DNA from: Bog-950 sp046329515
GTDB taxonomy: Bacteria > Bacteroidota > Bacteroidia > Chitinophagales > LD1
Direction of reading: 5' to 3'
Assembly: GCA_046329515.1 (NCBI GenBank)
Contig: JAXLUM010000001.1
Span: forward strand, 1,488,001-1,552,000
DNA: 64,000 bases
The notes beneath the pieces are model-generated. The model had not been told where the DNA came from and searched no databases. It saw only the letters and a program-made list of their open reading frames with translations. Both the position numbers and the translations under genes were made by a program. Shown here piece by piece: positions 9,001 through 17,007 of the stretch (the first letter of the stretch is position 1; each line of letters opens with the position of its first letter).

Positions 9001-9686
9001 CTTATGGTAAAGTCAGTAAACAATTCATATTGAAAATTGGTGTAGTAGCAATCCTGTTGTGAGTAGTTGTAGAAGCCAAATCTTCCGGGCTCAAAACAAT
9101 CCTGGTGGTCAAACACCAGTTGGCCATCAATGGAAATTATTACACGGGTATAGGTTAACACAATGTCAAACGCGTGGTTAAAGTTTTTCACCCAACCGGC
9201 ACTGCCAAAGTTATTTTGAACACAGGTAAACTGAGCAGTATTATTATGCCCCCAAAAGGTGTTGTTATACTGCGAGGTTGGAATTACACCATCCAGTTTA
9301 TTTAATGACATTCCCTTGCTTGCCGTTTGCCCGCCACTTACCTGGTTCTTTTGTTTCCAATCGTACAACCATGTTTTAAAGGTGTCCGACTGTCCAATAG
9401 GGTTCTGAAAACAGAATACAAACCCCATATAGTCATCATCATTGTCAGTTGTTTTAAAGTTGCCGGTAATGTGCACATTCATTAAATCAAAAGGCGAGAT
9501 AAAGAAAGTGGGTTGCCCGTTAATGGTTTGGTGCACCTGGTTTCCGGGTCCGTTTACAGCCCAATTGCCATTGGCTACCCAACCGGCCTCAGACCATGGA
9601 TGGAAGTCAACATTGGTAATGCATTGGCCGTAGCTTTGGGTAATGCATAAAAATGCAAGAAGAAAAAAAGGTACTGCTTTTTTCAT
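6057..9686 (-). CDS. Secreted adhesin: lectin/TSP-C-like domain, nine PKD repeats, SprB-like repeat, T9SS CHU_C domain
   Basis: A 1209-residue exported protein with a signal peptide (MKKAVPFFLLAFLCITQSYGQ). Residues about 25-225 resemble the thrombospondin C-terminal / L-type lectin fold, with the acidic Ca-binding-like motif DNDDDYMGFVFCFQN and ending in PGRFGFYNYSQQD. Nine PKD repeats of about 80 residues follow, each with the W-x-F/L-G-D-G core (e.g. YNWNFGDGS). Next comes a SprB-type repeat (PACYGEHNGSAMVTASAG) and a C-terminal CHU_C/type B sorting domain (IPNAFTPNGDGVNDSWTV, FNRWGEKVFE), which directs export by the type IX system. Expected location is the cell surface or medium; the ligand is unknown. 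It abuts the convergent adenosyltransferase gene without a spacer. Similar proteins are annotated as PKD domain-containing or gliding motility-associated. Confidence 0.9.
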   Translation of the reverse strand: MKKAVPFFLLAFLCITQSYGQCITNVDFHPWSEAGWVANGNWAVNGPGNQVHQTINGQPTFFISPFDLMNVHITGNFKTTDNDDDYMGFVFCFQNPIGQSDTFKTWLYDWKQKNQVSGGQTASKGMSLNKLDGVIPTSQYNNTFWGHNNTAQFTCVQNNFGSAGWVKNFNHAFDIVLTYTRVIISIDGQLVFDHQDCFEPGRFGFYNYSQQDCYYTNFQYELFTDFTISDTLVCTSENVQINFMPSCSGNSVGLNQYQSLSWDFGDGSPPLVINNPTSSNVNANHVYSTPGTYNILLTVTDVLGCTTTATHSVIVGQALTADFTANTVCDGNATQFTNASSAGVQQWNWNFGDGNNGNGANPQHNYSAGTYNATLVVASGNCYDTITKPVTVNANPVALFSVNDVCIGNSTNFTNQSTGAATYNWSFGDNSTSSLQNPQHTYATSGSFTSTLIAVSSQGCADTTSASLNVFEQPNASFTVAAVCEGNTSNFVNNSTISTGGITSYNWNFGDGSNDSQQNPTHNYAAAGTYNTTLIVISNNGCADTAILQAVVNPKPLASFTASNVCYPAAMQFTNQSTGTINTYNWNFDDGNTDNQNSPAHNYNADATYNPELIVTTAAGCADTLSMPVTVYPKPSATFSADTVCEGVTTLFTNSSTINSGSITNYAWSFGDGNTDTQTNPTHTYTTAATYSAQLIAQSDNNCYDTATVPVIVNAKPVVAYTTGPVCQGQSTNFTNNTTISNGTIAQWQWDLGDGQTSTVQSPTHIYSTQGTYSVTLLAVSDNNCADSITQQLTVYDKPVAAFTVNDVCVGQASVITDNSSIGNGIISQWNYDFGDGQNSTQQSPSVTYASGGNYNIQQVITTTDGCSDTAIVLTTIYPAPIVSFSAADVCLGNPTVFSNTSSITSGSISAFNWDLGNGSSSALQAPVETYSTAGSYSISLVAVSDNGCTDSAASTISVFELPIASAETTPACYGEHNGSAMVTASAGSSPYTYNWNNNVGGNSLNNLFAGNYTVTVADAHNCSATANGTVTEPSANLGVVVSPANPAIKLNESVTLSLATINAYGNAEISISPSYGLSCTNCTGPEAQPYQTTTYTVELTDSLGCKAVQQFTITVDEAVPVFIPNAFTPNGDGVNDSWTVFTTAVKQFKLAIFNRWGEKVFETENSGQGWDGTFKGKPADNGIYVYQGSIVLLNNETRPVKGTLTLFR

Positions 9687-9968
9687 CAGGTAGTGCTTTT
9701 GGTAATGTTCTTGTAGCCTGAAGGCTAACCGCTGTCCTGTTCAATTATACTAAATTCTTCGTCCCTGAAGAAAATTTCATGTATTCTTTTTGCTTTAACC
9801 GCACAGAATAATTGTAACAGATTGCTTTATAGAGAGGTTATAATAAAATTTAGTTGCAAGTGATAGATGTTCAAACAGCTATAACCGATAGTATATCAAC
9901 ATTTTGAAACGTTAATTGAAGGCTGCTTTCACTGTTTATTCCTATTTTCGCTACTTAAACCGATTGTA
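9687..9968. other. Divergent intergenic region (PKD adhesin / fatty acid hydroxylase)
   Basis: An AT-rich 282-bp spacer holding both promoters. TATTTTCG, one mismatch from TAnnTTTG, precedes the hydroxylase start on the plus strand. I see no ORF, RNA gene or strong hairpin. Confidence 0.4.
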
Positions 9969-10640
9969 ATGGCGAAGCATTTTGTTTCTAATAAGGATGA
10001 GTCGGTACGGATGTTTGAGGCGGATTGGATGGATTTTTTCAGCCGTATAGACTATAAGGTTCCCTTATTCATCTACGTGCCGGTAATTTTAGTTTTTCTA
10101 TATCGCTCGTTGTTTGTAGTAGGTATCAATCCGCTGTTGGTGGTGCCTTTTATTCTATTGGGTTTAGCCGTTTGGACATTTGCTGAATACAACCTGCACC
10201 GTTTTGTTTTTCATTGGATGCCACCGGGTAAAATCGGCAAGCAAATACACTTTATGTTTCATGGCGTGCACCATGATTATCCGCGCGATAGTAAGCGATT
10301 GGTAATGGTGCCGGCCGTAAGCTTGCCATTAGCGGTTGGCTTTTATTTTCTATTCCGTTTTTTATTGGGCGCCAGTTATGTTGAACCTTTCTTTGTAGGC
10401 TTTGTAATAGGCTACCTGTTTTATGATATGACCCATTACGCCCTGCACCATGCCAATTTCAAAAGCAAATTCTGGTTGGAGTTAAAGCAGCACCATATGA
10501 TACACCACTATAGCGATCCGGATAACGGATTTGGTGTAAGCACTACCTTTTGGGATTTAGTTTACCGTACAACTTTTACTAAAAAGGAGAATACTAAAGT
10601 TGAAGTAGGTGCGAAAGAAGAATTGGCTGAAGTTGATTAA
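9969..10640 (+). CDS. Fatty acid hydroxylase superfamily protein (fatty acid 2-hydroxylase-like)
   Basis: A 223-residue integral membrane di-iron protein. The histidine clusters of the superfamily are present in order: HRFVFH, HFMFHGVHHDYP, DMTHYALHH and QHHMIHHY. Four hydrophobic stretches lie around them (e.g. LFIYVPVILVFLYRSLFVV and PLAVGFYFLFRFLLGA). The 'FHGVHHDYPRDSKRLVMVP' form is closest to eukaryotic FA2H/Scs7 fatty acid 2-hydroxylases rather than sterol desaturases, but there is no cytochrome b5 domain. A likely role is 2-hydroxylation of the acyl chain of sphingolipids or other membrane lipids, inferred from family and phylum. Its TAA shares a TTAA with the stop of the convergent deformylase gene. 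Confidence 0.87.
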   Translation: MAKHFVSNKDESVRMFEADWMDFFSRIDYKVPLFIYVPVILVFLYRSLFVVGINPLLVVPFILLGLAVWTFAEYNLHRFVFHWMPPGKIGKQIHFMFHGVHHDYPRDSKRLVMVPAVSLPLAVGFYFLFRFLLGASYVEPFFVGFVIGYLFYDMTHYALHHANFKSKFWLELKQHHMIHHYSDPDNGFGVSTTFWDLVYRTTFTKKENTKVEVGAKEELAEVD

Positions 10641-11194
10641 ACTTTAGGGAAGCGCATTTTATATTCCACATCAACATTACCCTTCGAAATTTTTTCAAGG
10701 CGACCTTTCAAAAGGCTTTTCTTTAATGGCTTTAAGTGGTCAATAAACAGTTTACCTTCTATATGGTCGTATTCGTGCTGTATAACGCGGGCAGTTAAAC
10801 CGGTAAAGGTTTTTTCGTGAGCCTTAAAGTTACGGTCAAGGTATTTAATCTTCACCTTCTCTTCGCGGTAAACATCTTCACGAATGCCGGGAATGCTCAG
10901 GCAACCTTCTTCATAGGGCCATTCCTTACCCGATTCCTCAGTTATTTGAGCATTAATAAATACTTCGCGTAATCCTTGTTCCTCTTCCCCTTCATCGTAC
11001 ATGCGCGTTGAATCAATTACAAACAGGCGGATAGCCTTATTGATTTGAGGAGCTGCCAAACCTACACCTTTGGCTTTCTCCATCGTTTCATACATGTCAT
11101 CAATCAACTTCTCAAGGCCGGGATAATCTTTCGTAATATCCTCGCCCTTTTTTCTTAACACCGGGTCGCCATAGGCTACAATAGGAAGAACCAT
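10637..11194 (-). CDS. def: Peptide deformylase
   Basis: A 185-residue metal-dependent hydrolase that removes the N-formyl group from nascent proteins. All three family motifs are intact: GVGLAAPQI (motif 1), EEGCLSIPG (motif 2, with the metal-binding Cys) and QHEYDHIEG (motif 3, HExxH). The start MVLPIVAYGDPVLRKKGED is standard. An insertion rich in acidic residues (DEGEEEQ) after the motif 1 region is common in Bacteroidota deformylases. Convergent with the hydroxylase gene through a shared TTAA. A candidate -7 box lies 39 bp upstream of the ATG. Confidence 0.97.
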   Translation of the reverse strand: MVLPIVAYGDPVLRKKGEDITKDYPGLEKLIDDMYETMEKAKGVGLAAPQINKAIRLFVIDSTRMYDEGEEEQGLREVFINAQITEESGKEWPYEEGCLSIPGIREDVYREEKVKIKYLDRNFKAHEKTFTGLTARVIQHEYDHIEGKLFIDHLKPLKKSLLKGRLEKISKGNVDVEYKMRFPKV

Positions 11195-11232
11195 ACTTTA
11201 TTAAAATTCACTTGTTTTCTGAAAATGTGCCG

Positions 11233-11240
11233 CAAATTTA
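11233..11240 (-). promoter_or_regulatory. Candidate -7 box for def
   Basis: TAAATTTG on the minus strand matches TAnnTTTG exactly, 38 bases before the def ATG. No clear -33 TTTG is seen. Confidence 0.35.
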
Positions 11241-11254
11241 GAAATCTGCGCGGT

Positions 11255-12427
11255 TTAGCGGGCCGCATCCCATGCTTTAATGAAACCTACAACACCGTTT
11301 TTAGCATTCTCCAGGCTTTGTGGTTCAATGTTCTCTACTATATCATGACGCGTATGGTAGGTGAAATCGTAATTTTTAGAGCTTATACCAATGATAGTAA
11401 CTGAGGGCAAACCTGCACGGGCAAAGGAAACGGCATCAGTACCGCCTATAGGCAGCATTGCTGTTTTGTAAGGCAGCCCTTGTGCTTCAAATGATTTTTT
11501 AAGACCGTTTACCAAGGCAGGCGTGTGCGTTGTGCCGTTCATTAATTCGCGGTCAACAATAGCTACTTCATTTACCAGGCGCACGCTGTCAATGTTCACC
11601 AAATAGGCGTTCTCCTTTTTAAGTTGCTCTTTTTTCAGCGCAGCATAAGCGCGAGAACCGCACAAACCTCTTTCCTCGCTGCCAAAGCTTACAAAACGGA
11701 TGCGGGTGTTTTGTAATATGGATTTGCCCTTAACATTAGGGTCTTTAAAGCTTTTAAACGATTCAAAGGCAATAGCTATGCCCGAAAGATTATCCTGAGC
11801 ACCATCAACCGCATGTTCCGCATGCATGCTCCAATACACTATTAATACCGGGCTTAATAAAAGAAACCCCACCCATATATAGTTATGAAAGCTAGCCGGC
11901 GATAATACGTGCCATGCATAAAATAAGGGTTGCAATACCATAAGCACCCCTGCCACAATGGTAAGCTTAACACCAAGCTCGCCCAGTTTAAACCACCAGG
12001 TATACTCGCGTGTGCTATCCATATGCCCGCTAATAAGTATGGTGCTTTTTACTTCGCCTTGTGGCTCAAGGGTAGCCTCTACATTGCTGGAGGTTTGCTT
12101 TTTGCCCGGGAAGGTAGTGAGTATATCGCGGTAGCTCATCAGGTCGAAGATGATGAAGAAGGCATTAATCAACGAAAGGCCTAAGCCAAACATGGCCCCG
12201 CCGGGTACCCAGTAAAGCGCAAGGGCAATAATGTAAATACCTACATAATACTTCAGTTTACCGAAGCGCGCATCAAGGTATTCATCAAACTCAATCAGGT
12301 TTACGTCATCCGTCAACTCCTCCGCCACCGACTTAATAAAGTGCTGCGCTTTTTTTTCTGCTTCACTACCGGCGGGCCTTGGGCCAAAGCGGTTAATAAT
12401 TTCCGATATAAGTTCAATCATATTCAT
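11255..12427 (-). CDS. M28 family zinc peptidase with embedded membrane segments
   Basis: A 390-residue aminopeptidase-like protein. The frame opens at a TTG (12439), but the ATG at 12425-12427 is the more likely start (MNMIELISEI). Metal ligands of the M28 family are visible: GHMDS, the AVDGAQDNLSG Asp, the SEERG Glu pair, NIDSV and the final His in YHTRHD. Unusually, two hydrophobic regions interrupt the domain. One comes before the first ligand (YYVGIYIIALALYWV and on to FFIIFDL); the other lies between GHMDS and the DNLSG Asp (LTIVAGVLMVLQPLFYAW, then YIWVGFLLLSPVLIVYWSM). No signal peptide is present, so the protein is probably anchored by these internal segments. The substrate is unknown. 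It lies 12 bp downstream of ftcD and is probably cotranscribed with it. Confidence 0.85.
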   Translation of the reverse strand: MNMIELISEIINRFGPRPAGSEAEKKAQHFIKSVAEELTDDVNLIEFDEYLDARFGKLKYYVGIYIIALALYWVPGGAMFGLGLSLINAFFIIFDLMSYRDILTTFPGKKQTSSNVEATLEPQGEVKSTILISGHMDSTREYTWWFKLGELGVKLTIVAGVLMVLQPLFYAWHVLSPASFHNYIWVGFLLLSPVLIVYWSMHAEHAVDGAQDNLSGIAIAFESFKSFKDPNVKGKSILQNTRIRFVSFGSEERGLCGSRAYAALKKEQLKKENAYLVNIDSVRLVNEVAIVDRELMNGTTHTPALVNGLKKSFEAQGLPYKTAMLPIGGTDAVSFARAGLPSVTIIGISSKNYDFTYHTRHDIVENIEPQSLENAKNGVVGFIKAWDAAR

Positions 12428-12439
12428 ACGCTGTAACAA

Positions 12440-14095
12440 TTACCCTTCTATTTTTTGTTCTGCAATTTTTAATACTTCCGCCTCCAGTTTTATGGCGTTA
12501 TCCAGTATTTCTTTTGCTGATTTTAATTTTTCCTCTACATATTTTTTGTCATCGTAACCTGCGGCATTAATCTTTACGTTAAGGTACGCACCGTAAACGG
12601 CACTTCTGGCACATAAAGCGCCAACACCTGCATCGCTAACTGAATTAGGATTGCCATCAGCAGCCATTGCCTTAATAATTTCAAAGGATGCCAGTGACAA
12701 CTGCATTACCTTAAACGGAATTTCAATGGCGTATTTGGTAGCCTCCTGTATGGCCTGTTTGCGGGCGGCTTTCTCCGCATCGGTGGTTTTAGGAAGCCCG
12801 AAGGCGTCCATTATTTTATTAAAAGCTTTGGTGTCCTCATCCACCAGGTTTAATAGCTGGTCTTTTAGTTGCTGTCCTTTATCGGCCCAATTGCCAAATT
12901 CTTTCCAACGTTCATCCCATCCTTTTTTATGCGATGAAAGGTTAGCCACCATTGTAGCCAATGAAACACCCAATGCACCTACATATGCTGAAATAGAACC
13001 ACCACCCGGTGCAGGGCTTTCACTTGCTGTTTCATCTGCAAATTGGCGCAGGTTCATGTTTAGCAGCGGGGTAGAAGAAGCATCACGCAGCATGTATTCT
13101 ATAATGCGTTTTTGCGGGTCAAAAGGCGTTAGCTCATCAAGCCCCATTGATTTTATAGCTATTCGTATCAATTCAGCTTCACTAACGCCGGTGCTTCGTT
13201 TCTGCTTTTCCAGAAAATACTTGCCGGCATCCAGCATTGCTTTTAAAGGAATAAGCCCGATTAGCTCGCTGCCAGTAACACGCATTCCGCGATTGTAAGC
13301 GCTGGTTACGCATTCATCAAAGGCTATGTGAACCGGCGTAATATTGATGTTGGTAAGGTTCATGCTTACCTGGGCTAAACCATACTCCGGTATATACCAG
13401 CCAATACCTTTAACGGCTTTGCACTTACCGGGCTGCAATACTTCTTCTCCCTTCTCATTTTTTACTTTGCGGCCTTGTTCGCGCACATCAAATGCAACTG
13501 AGTTTGCCCTGCGCACAGAAGTGGTATTAAGGTTAACATTGTATGCCACCAAAAAGTCGCGTGCACCAATGGCAATGTTGCCGCTCTTTTCATGAAATTC
13601 AGCCGGGCCAAAATCAGGCACCCAATCAGCATGCTTTATCTTTTGTGCAATGCCTTCGTATTCACCTGCTCTTACCGAAGCCAGGTTTTTGCGGTGAGGG
13701 GCGCTTGCCGCATATTCGTATAGGTAAACCGGTATTTTCAGTTCTTTTCCAACTCTTTCGCCCAACTTTTTAGCACAGGCAATGCAGTCTTCCATAGTGG
13801 CATTGGCAATAGGAATAAAGGGGCAAACGTCCGTAGCGCCAAAACGGGGGTGCGCCCCGCTGTGCCTGCGCATATCAATAACTTCCTGTGCCTTGCTAAT
13901 AGCGCGGAAAGCAGCTTCTACAACCTCGTTTTCATCACCTACAAAAGTTACTACGGTACGGTTAGTGCCCTGGCCGGGGTCAACATTTAATAGTTTTATG
14001 CCTTCAACGCTTTCAATAGCGTCCGTTATTTGCTTTATAAGCGCGGCATCGCGCCCCTCGCTAAAGTTAGGAACACACTCAATAATCTTCTTCAT
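12440..14095 (-). CDS. ftcD: Bifunctional glutamate formimidoyltransferase / formimidoyltetrahydrofolate cyclodeaminase
   Basis: A 551-residue fusion that moves the formimino group from N-formimino-glutamate (histidine breakdown) to tetrahydrofolate and then cyclises it to 5,10-methenyl-THF with loss of ammonia. The frame is open to 14131, but the ATG at 14093-14095 gives the family start MKKIIECVPNFSEGRD. The transferase half (about 1-330) contains the catalytic-His motif HSGAHPRFGATDV and GARDFLVAYNVNL. The cyclodeaminase half (about 350-551) has the folate-binding segment ESPAPGGGSISAYVGALG. Domain order and length match mammalian FTCD and Bacteroidota homologues. No other hut gene is in the window. 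The M28 peptidase gene follows 12 bp downstream. Confidence 0.95.
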   Translation of the reverse strand: MKKIIECVPNFSEGRDAALIKQITDAIESVEGIKLLNVDPGQGTNRTVVTFVGDENEVVEAAFRAISKAQEVIDMRRHSGAHPRFGATDVCPFIPIANATMEDCIACAKKLGERVGKELKIPVYLYEYAASAPHRKNLASVRAGEYEGIAQKIKHADWVPDFGPAEFHEKSGNIAIGARDFLVAYNVNLNTTSVRRANSVAFDVREQGRKVKNEKGEEVLQPGKCKAVKGIGWYIPEYGLAQVSMNLTNINITPVHIAFDECVTSAYNRGMRVTGSELIGLIPLKAMLDAGKYFLEKQKRSTGVSEAELIRIAIKSMGLDELTPFDPQKRIIEYMLRDASSTPLLNMNLRQFADETASESPAPGGGSISAYVGALGVSLATMVANLSSHKKGWDERWKEFGNWADKGQQLKDQLLNLVDEDTKAFNKIMDAFGLPKTTDAEKAARKQAIQEATKYAIEIPFKVMQLSLASFEIIKAMAADGNPNSVSDAGVGALCARSAVYGAYLNVKINAAGYDDKKYVEEKLKSAKEILDNAIKLEAEVLKIAEQKIEG

Positions 14096-14230
14096 CAGAA
14101 AAAATTTAAGGCGAATATATAGGATTACCAATGCCTTGTAAAATACTTCTGCGCCCCATACAGCCGGTTCAGATTGTTATAGTTGTGTAAAAAGTGTTTA
14201 TAGCAATATGCCGGCCTTTGTGCGCTTTGT

Positions 14231-14238
14231 TATCTTTG
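14231..14238 (+). promoter_or_regulatory. Candidate -7 box just upstream of the M1 peptidase start
   Basis: TATCTTTG matches TAnnTTTG exactly and ends seven bases before the ATG at 14246, so a transcript from it would have almost no leader. No matching -33 element is evident. Confidence 0.4.
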
Positions 14239-14245
14239 GTTATTC

Positions 14246-16159
14246 ATGTTTCGCATTGCATTGTTGTTGGTTTTATCATGGCTTTCTGTGGCGCTCACAG
14301 CGCAGGACCGCGACCGTATTGCCAAGGCTGAAATGCAGGCCCGTAAACATCTTTTAAAGATGGAAAGAGCCGGTGCTGTGAATAACACAGATATTATTCA
14401 GCAGCGGTTGGAATTGAGCGTTAACCCTGAAGTAAAATATATAACAGGCAAGGTGAACACCGTGTTTGTCCCCCAGCCCTCTATTGATTTTCTGGAGTTT
14501 GATTTGTCCGATTCGTTAGTAGTGGACAGCATAATTTACCATAACAGTGCGATGGTATTTGCGCACACCAACATGGTGCTGCACATTAATCTTCCGCAAA
14601 GTGTAACGCAACGCGATTCAATAGCCGTTTATTACCACGGCGTACCGGGAGGCACGGGTTTTGGTTCTTTTGTGCAGGATAAGCATGATAGTATTCCGAT
14701 TGTATGGACGCTCTCTGAACCGTATGGAGCGCGGGATTGGTGGCCCTGTAAGCAAAACCTGCAGGATAAAATTGACAGCCTTGATGTATTGATAACGACC
14801 CCTGATACCGTGCGCGCTGCCAGCAATGGTTTATTGGCGCAGGAGCTACATAACGGCAACCAGGTAACTTATCATTGGAAGCATCGCTACCCTATTGCTT
14901 CGTATTTGGTGTGTATGGCTGCTACTAACTATGCCTATTACTACGATTATGTACCATATGAAAGTGATACCCTGCCTGTTTTAAACTATGTGTACCCTGA
15001 AGATTCCGTTGAGGCCCGAAACGCCACAGCATCTATTGTTAGAATGATTCAGTTGTATGATACGCTGTTTGGTGTTTATCCTTTTCAGGATGAAAAATAC
15101 GGGCACGCGCAGTTTGGCTGGGGTGGCGGCATGGAACACCAAACTATGACCTTTATGGGCGATTTCGGTTTTGAATTGATGGCCCACGAACTGGGGCACC
15201 ATTGGTTTGGTGATAAAGTAACCTGCGGCAGTTGGCAGGATATATGGTTAAATGAAGGCTTTGCCACCTATTTAAGCGGCCTTTGTTATGAGCACATTGC
15301 GCCTGAGTGGTGGTATGCTTTCCGTCGCAGCCGCATTGATGGCTCATGTGTGGTGCCCGATGGCTCTGTTTTTTGCGATGATACCACATCAGTAAGCCGG
15401 GTGTTTGACCCACATTTAAGTTACAGCAAAGGGGCAATGGTTTTACATATGCTACGCTATCTGTTAGGTGATGATGTTTTTTTTAGTGGTTTGAGGAGTT
15501 ACCTGAACGACCAAAACCTGGCGTACAACTTTGCTAAAACGGGTGATTTGAAGGCCCACCTTGAAGCAGCAAGCGGAAAAAACCTTACCACTTTTTTTAC
15601 GCAATGGGTATATGGAAGGGGGTACCCGTCCTATCAGATAAGCTGGATACAGGATTTTAGCAATACCCTATCGCTTACCATTAACCAGTCTCAATCGCAC
15701 CCCTCAGTGCCGTTTTTTAATGTTCCGGTACAAGTGCGGTTTAAAGGGCAGTTAGGCGACACCATAATTACATTTGACCCGGCACAAAACGGTGAAAATT
15801 TTGTGCTCGATAAATTCTCCTTCAGTGTGGACACGGTGGAGTTTGACCCCAACCTTTGGATAATTGCAAAGGACAATACGGTTACACGTAACAGCGCATA
15901 CCAGTTAGATATGCTGGTTTACCCTAACCCCGTAAATAATCAACTGCAGTTACGGGTGGAAACGGATGAAGGCCGCAGCCCCGAGATTAAAATTTACAAC
16001 ATTAAAGGGCAGGTAATGTACAGCGATGCCCGCTTTATACATTCAGGTTCAGAAACCCTAAGTATTGATGTAAGTAACCTTGCGGCAGGCACCTACCGTA
16101 TTGCTCTTCGCGTTCCCGGCAAAACCATCACCGCCCCGTTTGTAAAGACAGGTAAATAA
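14246..16159 (+). CDS. Secreted M1 family metallopeptidase with T9SS type A sorting domain
   Basis: A 637-residue exported zinc aminopeptidase. A signal peptide (MFRIALLLVLSWLSVALTAQ) is followed by the M1 beta-sandwich. The catalytic domain has substrate-binding motif GGMEHQT (the GxMEN position) and the zinc site H314-E-L-G-H318 with third ligand E337 in WLNEGFATY. The C-terminal 85 residues (LDMLVYPNPVNNQLQLRV through SNLAAGTYRIAL) form a type A T9SS sorting domain, so it is exported to the surface or medium. The usual ERAP-like helical C-terminal domain is missing, as in short bacterial M1 enzymes. Likely role is degradation of peptides outside the cell. mazG follows 39 bp downstream on the same strand. 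Confidence 0.92.
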   Translation: MFRIALLLVLSWLSVALTAQDRDRIAKAEMQARKHLLKMERAGAVNNTDIIQQRLELSVNPEVKYITGKVNTVFVPQPSIDFLEFDLSDSLVVDSIIYHNSAMVFAHTNMVLHINLPQSVTQRDSIAVYYHGVPGGTGFGSFVQDKHDSIPIVWTLSEPYGARDWWPCKQNLQDKIDSLDVLITTPDTVRAASNGLLAQELHNGNQVTYHWKHRYPIASYLVCMAATNYAYYYDYVPYESDTLPVLNYVYPEDSVEARNATASIVRMIQLYDTLFGVYPFQDEKYGHAQFGWGGGMEHQTMTFMGDFGFELMAHELGHHWFGDKVTCGSWQDIWLNEGFATYLSGLCYEHIAPEWWYAFRRSRIDGSCVVPDGSVFCDDTTSVSRVFDPHLSYSKGAMVLHMLRYLLGDDVFFSGLRSYLNDQNLAYNFAKTGDLKAHLEAASGKNLTTFFTQWVYGRGYPSYQISWIQDFSNTLSLTINQSQSHPSVPFFNVPVQVRFKGQLGDTIITFDPAQNGENFVLDKFSFSVDTVEFDPNLWIIAKDNTVTRNSAYQLDMLVYPNPVNNQLQLRVETDEGRSPEIKIYNIKGQVMYSDARFIHSGSETLSIDVSNLAAGTYRIALRVPGKTITAPFVKTGK

Positions 16160-16198
16160 TCTGCTTTAATTCTGCAACTTTACCCCCAAAGCTCAAGC

Positions 16199-16969
16199 AT
16201 GCAGCAGAAACTGGAGGCATTTGCCCGGATATTGAAAATAATGGACGAATTGCGTGAACAATGCCCCTGGGACCGCAAACAAACCCTTGAAAGCCTCAGG
16301 CCGCTTACCATTGAAGAAACGTATGAATTGGGGGATGCCATTCTGCAAAAGGACATGAAAGGCATTAAGGAGGAGTTGGGCGACCTTCTGTTGCACATTG
16401 TATTTTACGCAAAAATAGGGGAAGAGCAGGGGGCCTTTGATATAGGTACGGTTATTGACGCACTTTGCGAGAAACTGATTACCCGTCATCCCCATATTTA
16501 TGGTGATGTGAAAGTGAACAATGAAGAAGATGTGAAGCAGAATTGGGAAAAGCTGAAATTAAAAGAAGGTAAGAAATCGGTTTTAGCAGGCGTGCCTAAT
16601 TCATTACCTGCGCTCATAAAGGCTTACCGCATACAGGATAAGGCCGCCCAGGTAAAATTTGAATGGAAGCATATTGAAGATGTTTGGAAAAAGGTGGAAG
16701 AAGAAACCGCCGAGTTAAAAGAAGCTGTAGCAGAACACGATGCTGACAAAATTGAAGATGAATTTGGCGATTTGCTATTTGCTATGGTTAACTATTCGCG
16801 CTTTTTAAAGGTTGACCCTGAAGCTGCGCTTGAGCGAACCAACCTGAAGTTTATGAGGCGCTTTAAATTTATAGAGGAGGAAGCGGCACAATTGAATAAA
16901 TCGCTAAATGATATGACATTGGAGGAAATGGATGCCATTTGGAACAAAGCGAAGGCTAATGGTATTTGA
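16199..16969 (+). CDS. mazG: Nucleoside triphosphate pyrophosphohydrolase MazG
   Basis: A 256-residue all-helical NTP pyrophosphatase that hydrolyses (d)NTPs to monophosphates and acts in house-cleaning and stringent-response control. Two tandem MazG domains are visible. The first has LREQCPWDRKQTLESLRP and the metal-binding EETYELGDAI and EELGDLLLHIVFYAKI segments. The second has EEETAELKEAV and EDEFGDLLFAMVNYSRF. The C-terminus LEEMDAIWNKAK is typical. Length matches E. coli MazG (263). It is 38 bp upstream of the large sensor kinase, same strand. Confidence 0.95.
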   Translation: MQQKLEAFARILKIMDELREQCPWDRKQTLESLRPLTIEETYELGDAILQKDMKGIKEELGDLLLHIVFYAKIGEEQGAFDIGTVIDALCEKLITRHPHIYGDVKVNNEEDVKQNWEKLKLKEGKKSVLAGVPNSLPALIKAYRIQDKAAQVKFEWKHIEDVWKKVEEETAELKEAVAEHDADKIEDEFGDLLFAMVNYSRFLKVDPEAALERTNLKFMRRFKFIEEEAAQLNKSLNDMTLEEMDAIWNKAKANGI

Positions 16970-17007
16970 AAAAAATTGAACCTCATTAATAACCCCAAAG
17001 CTAAGGC

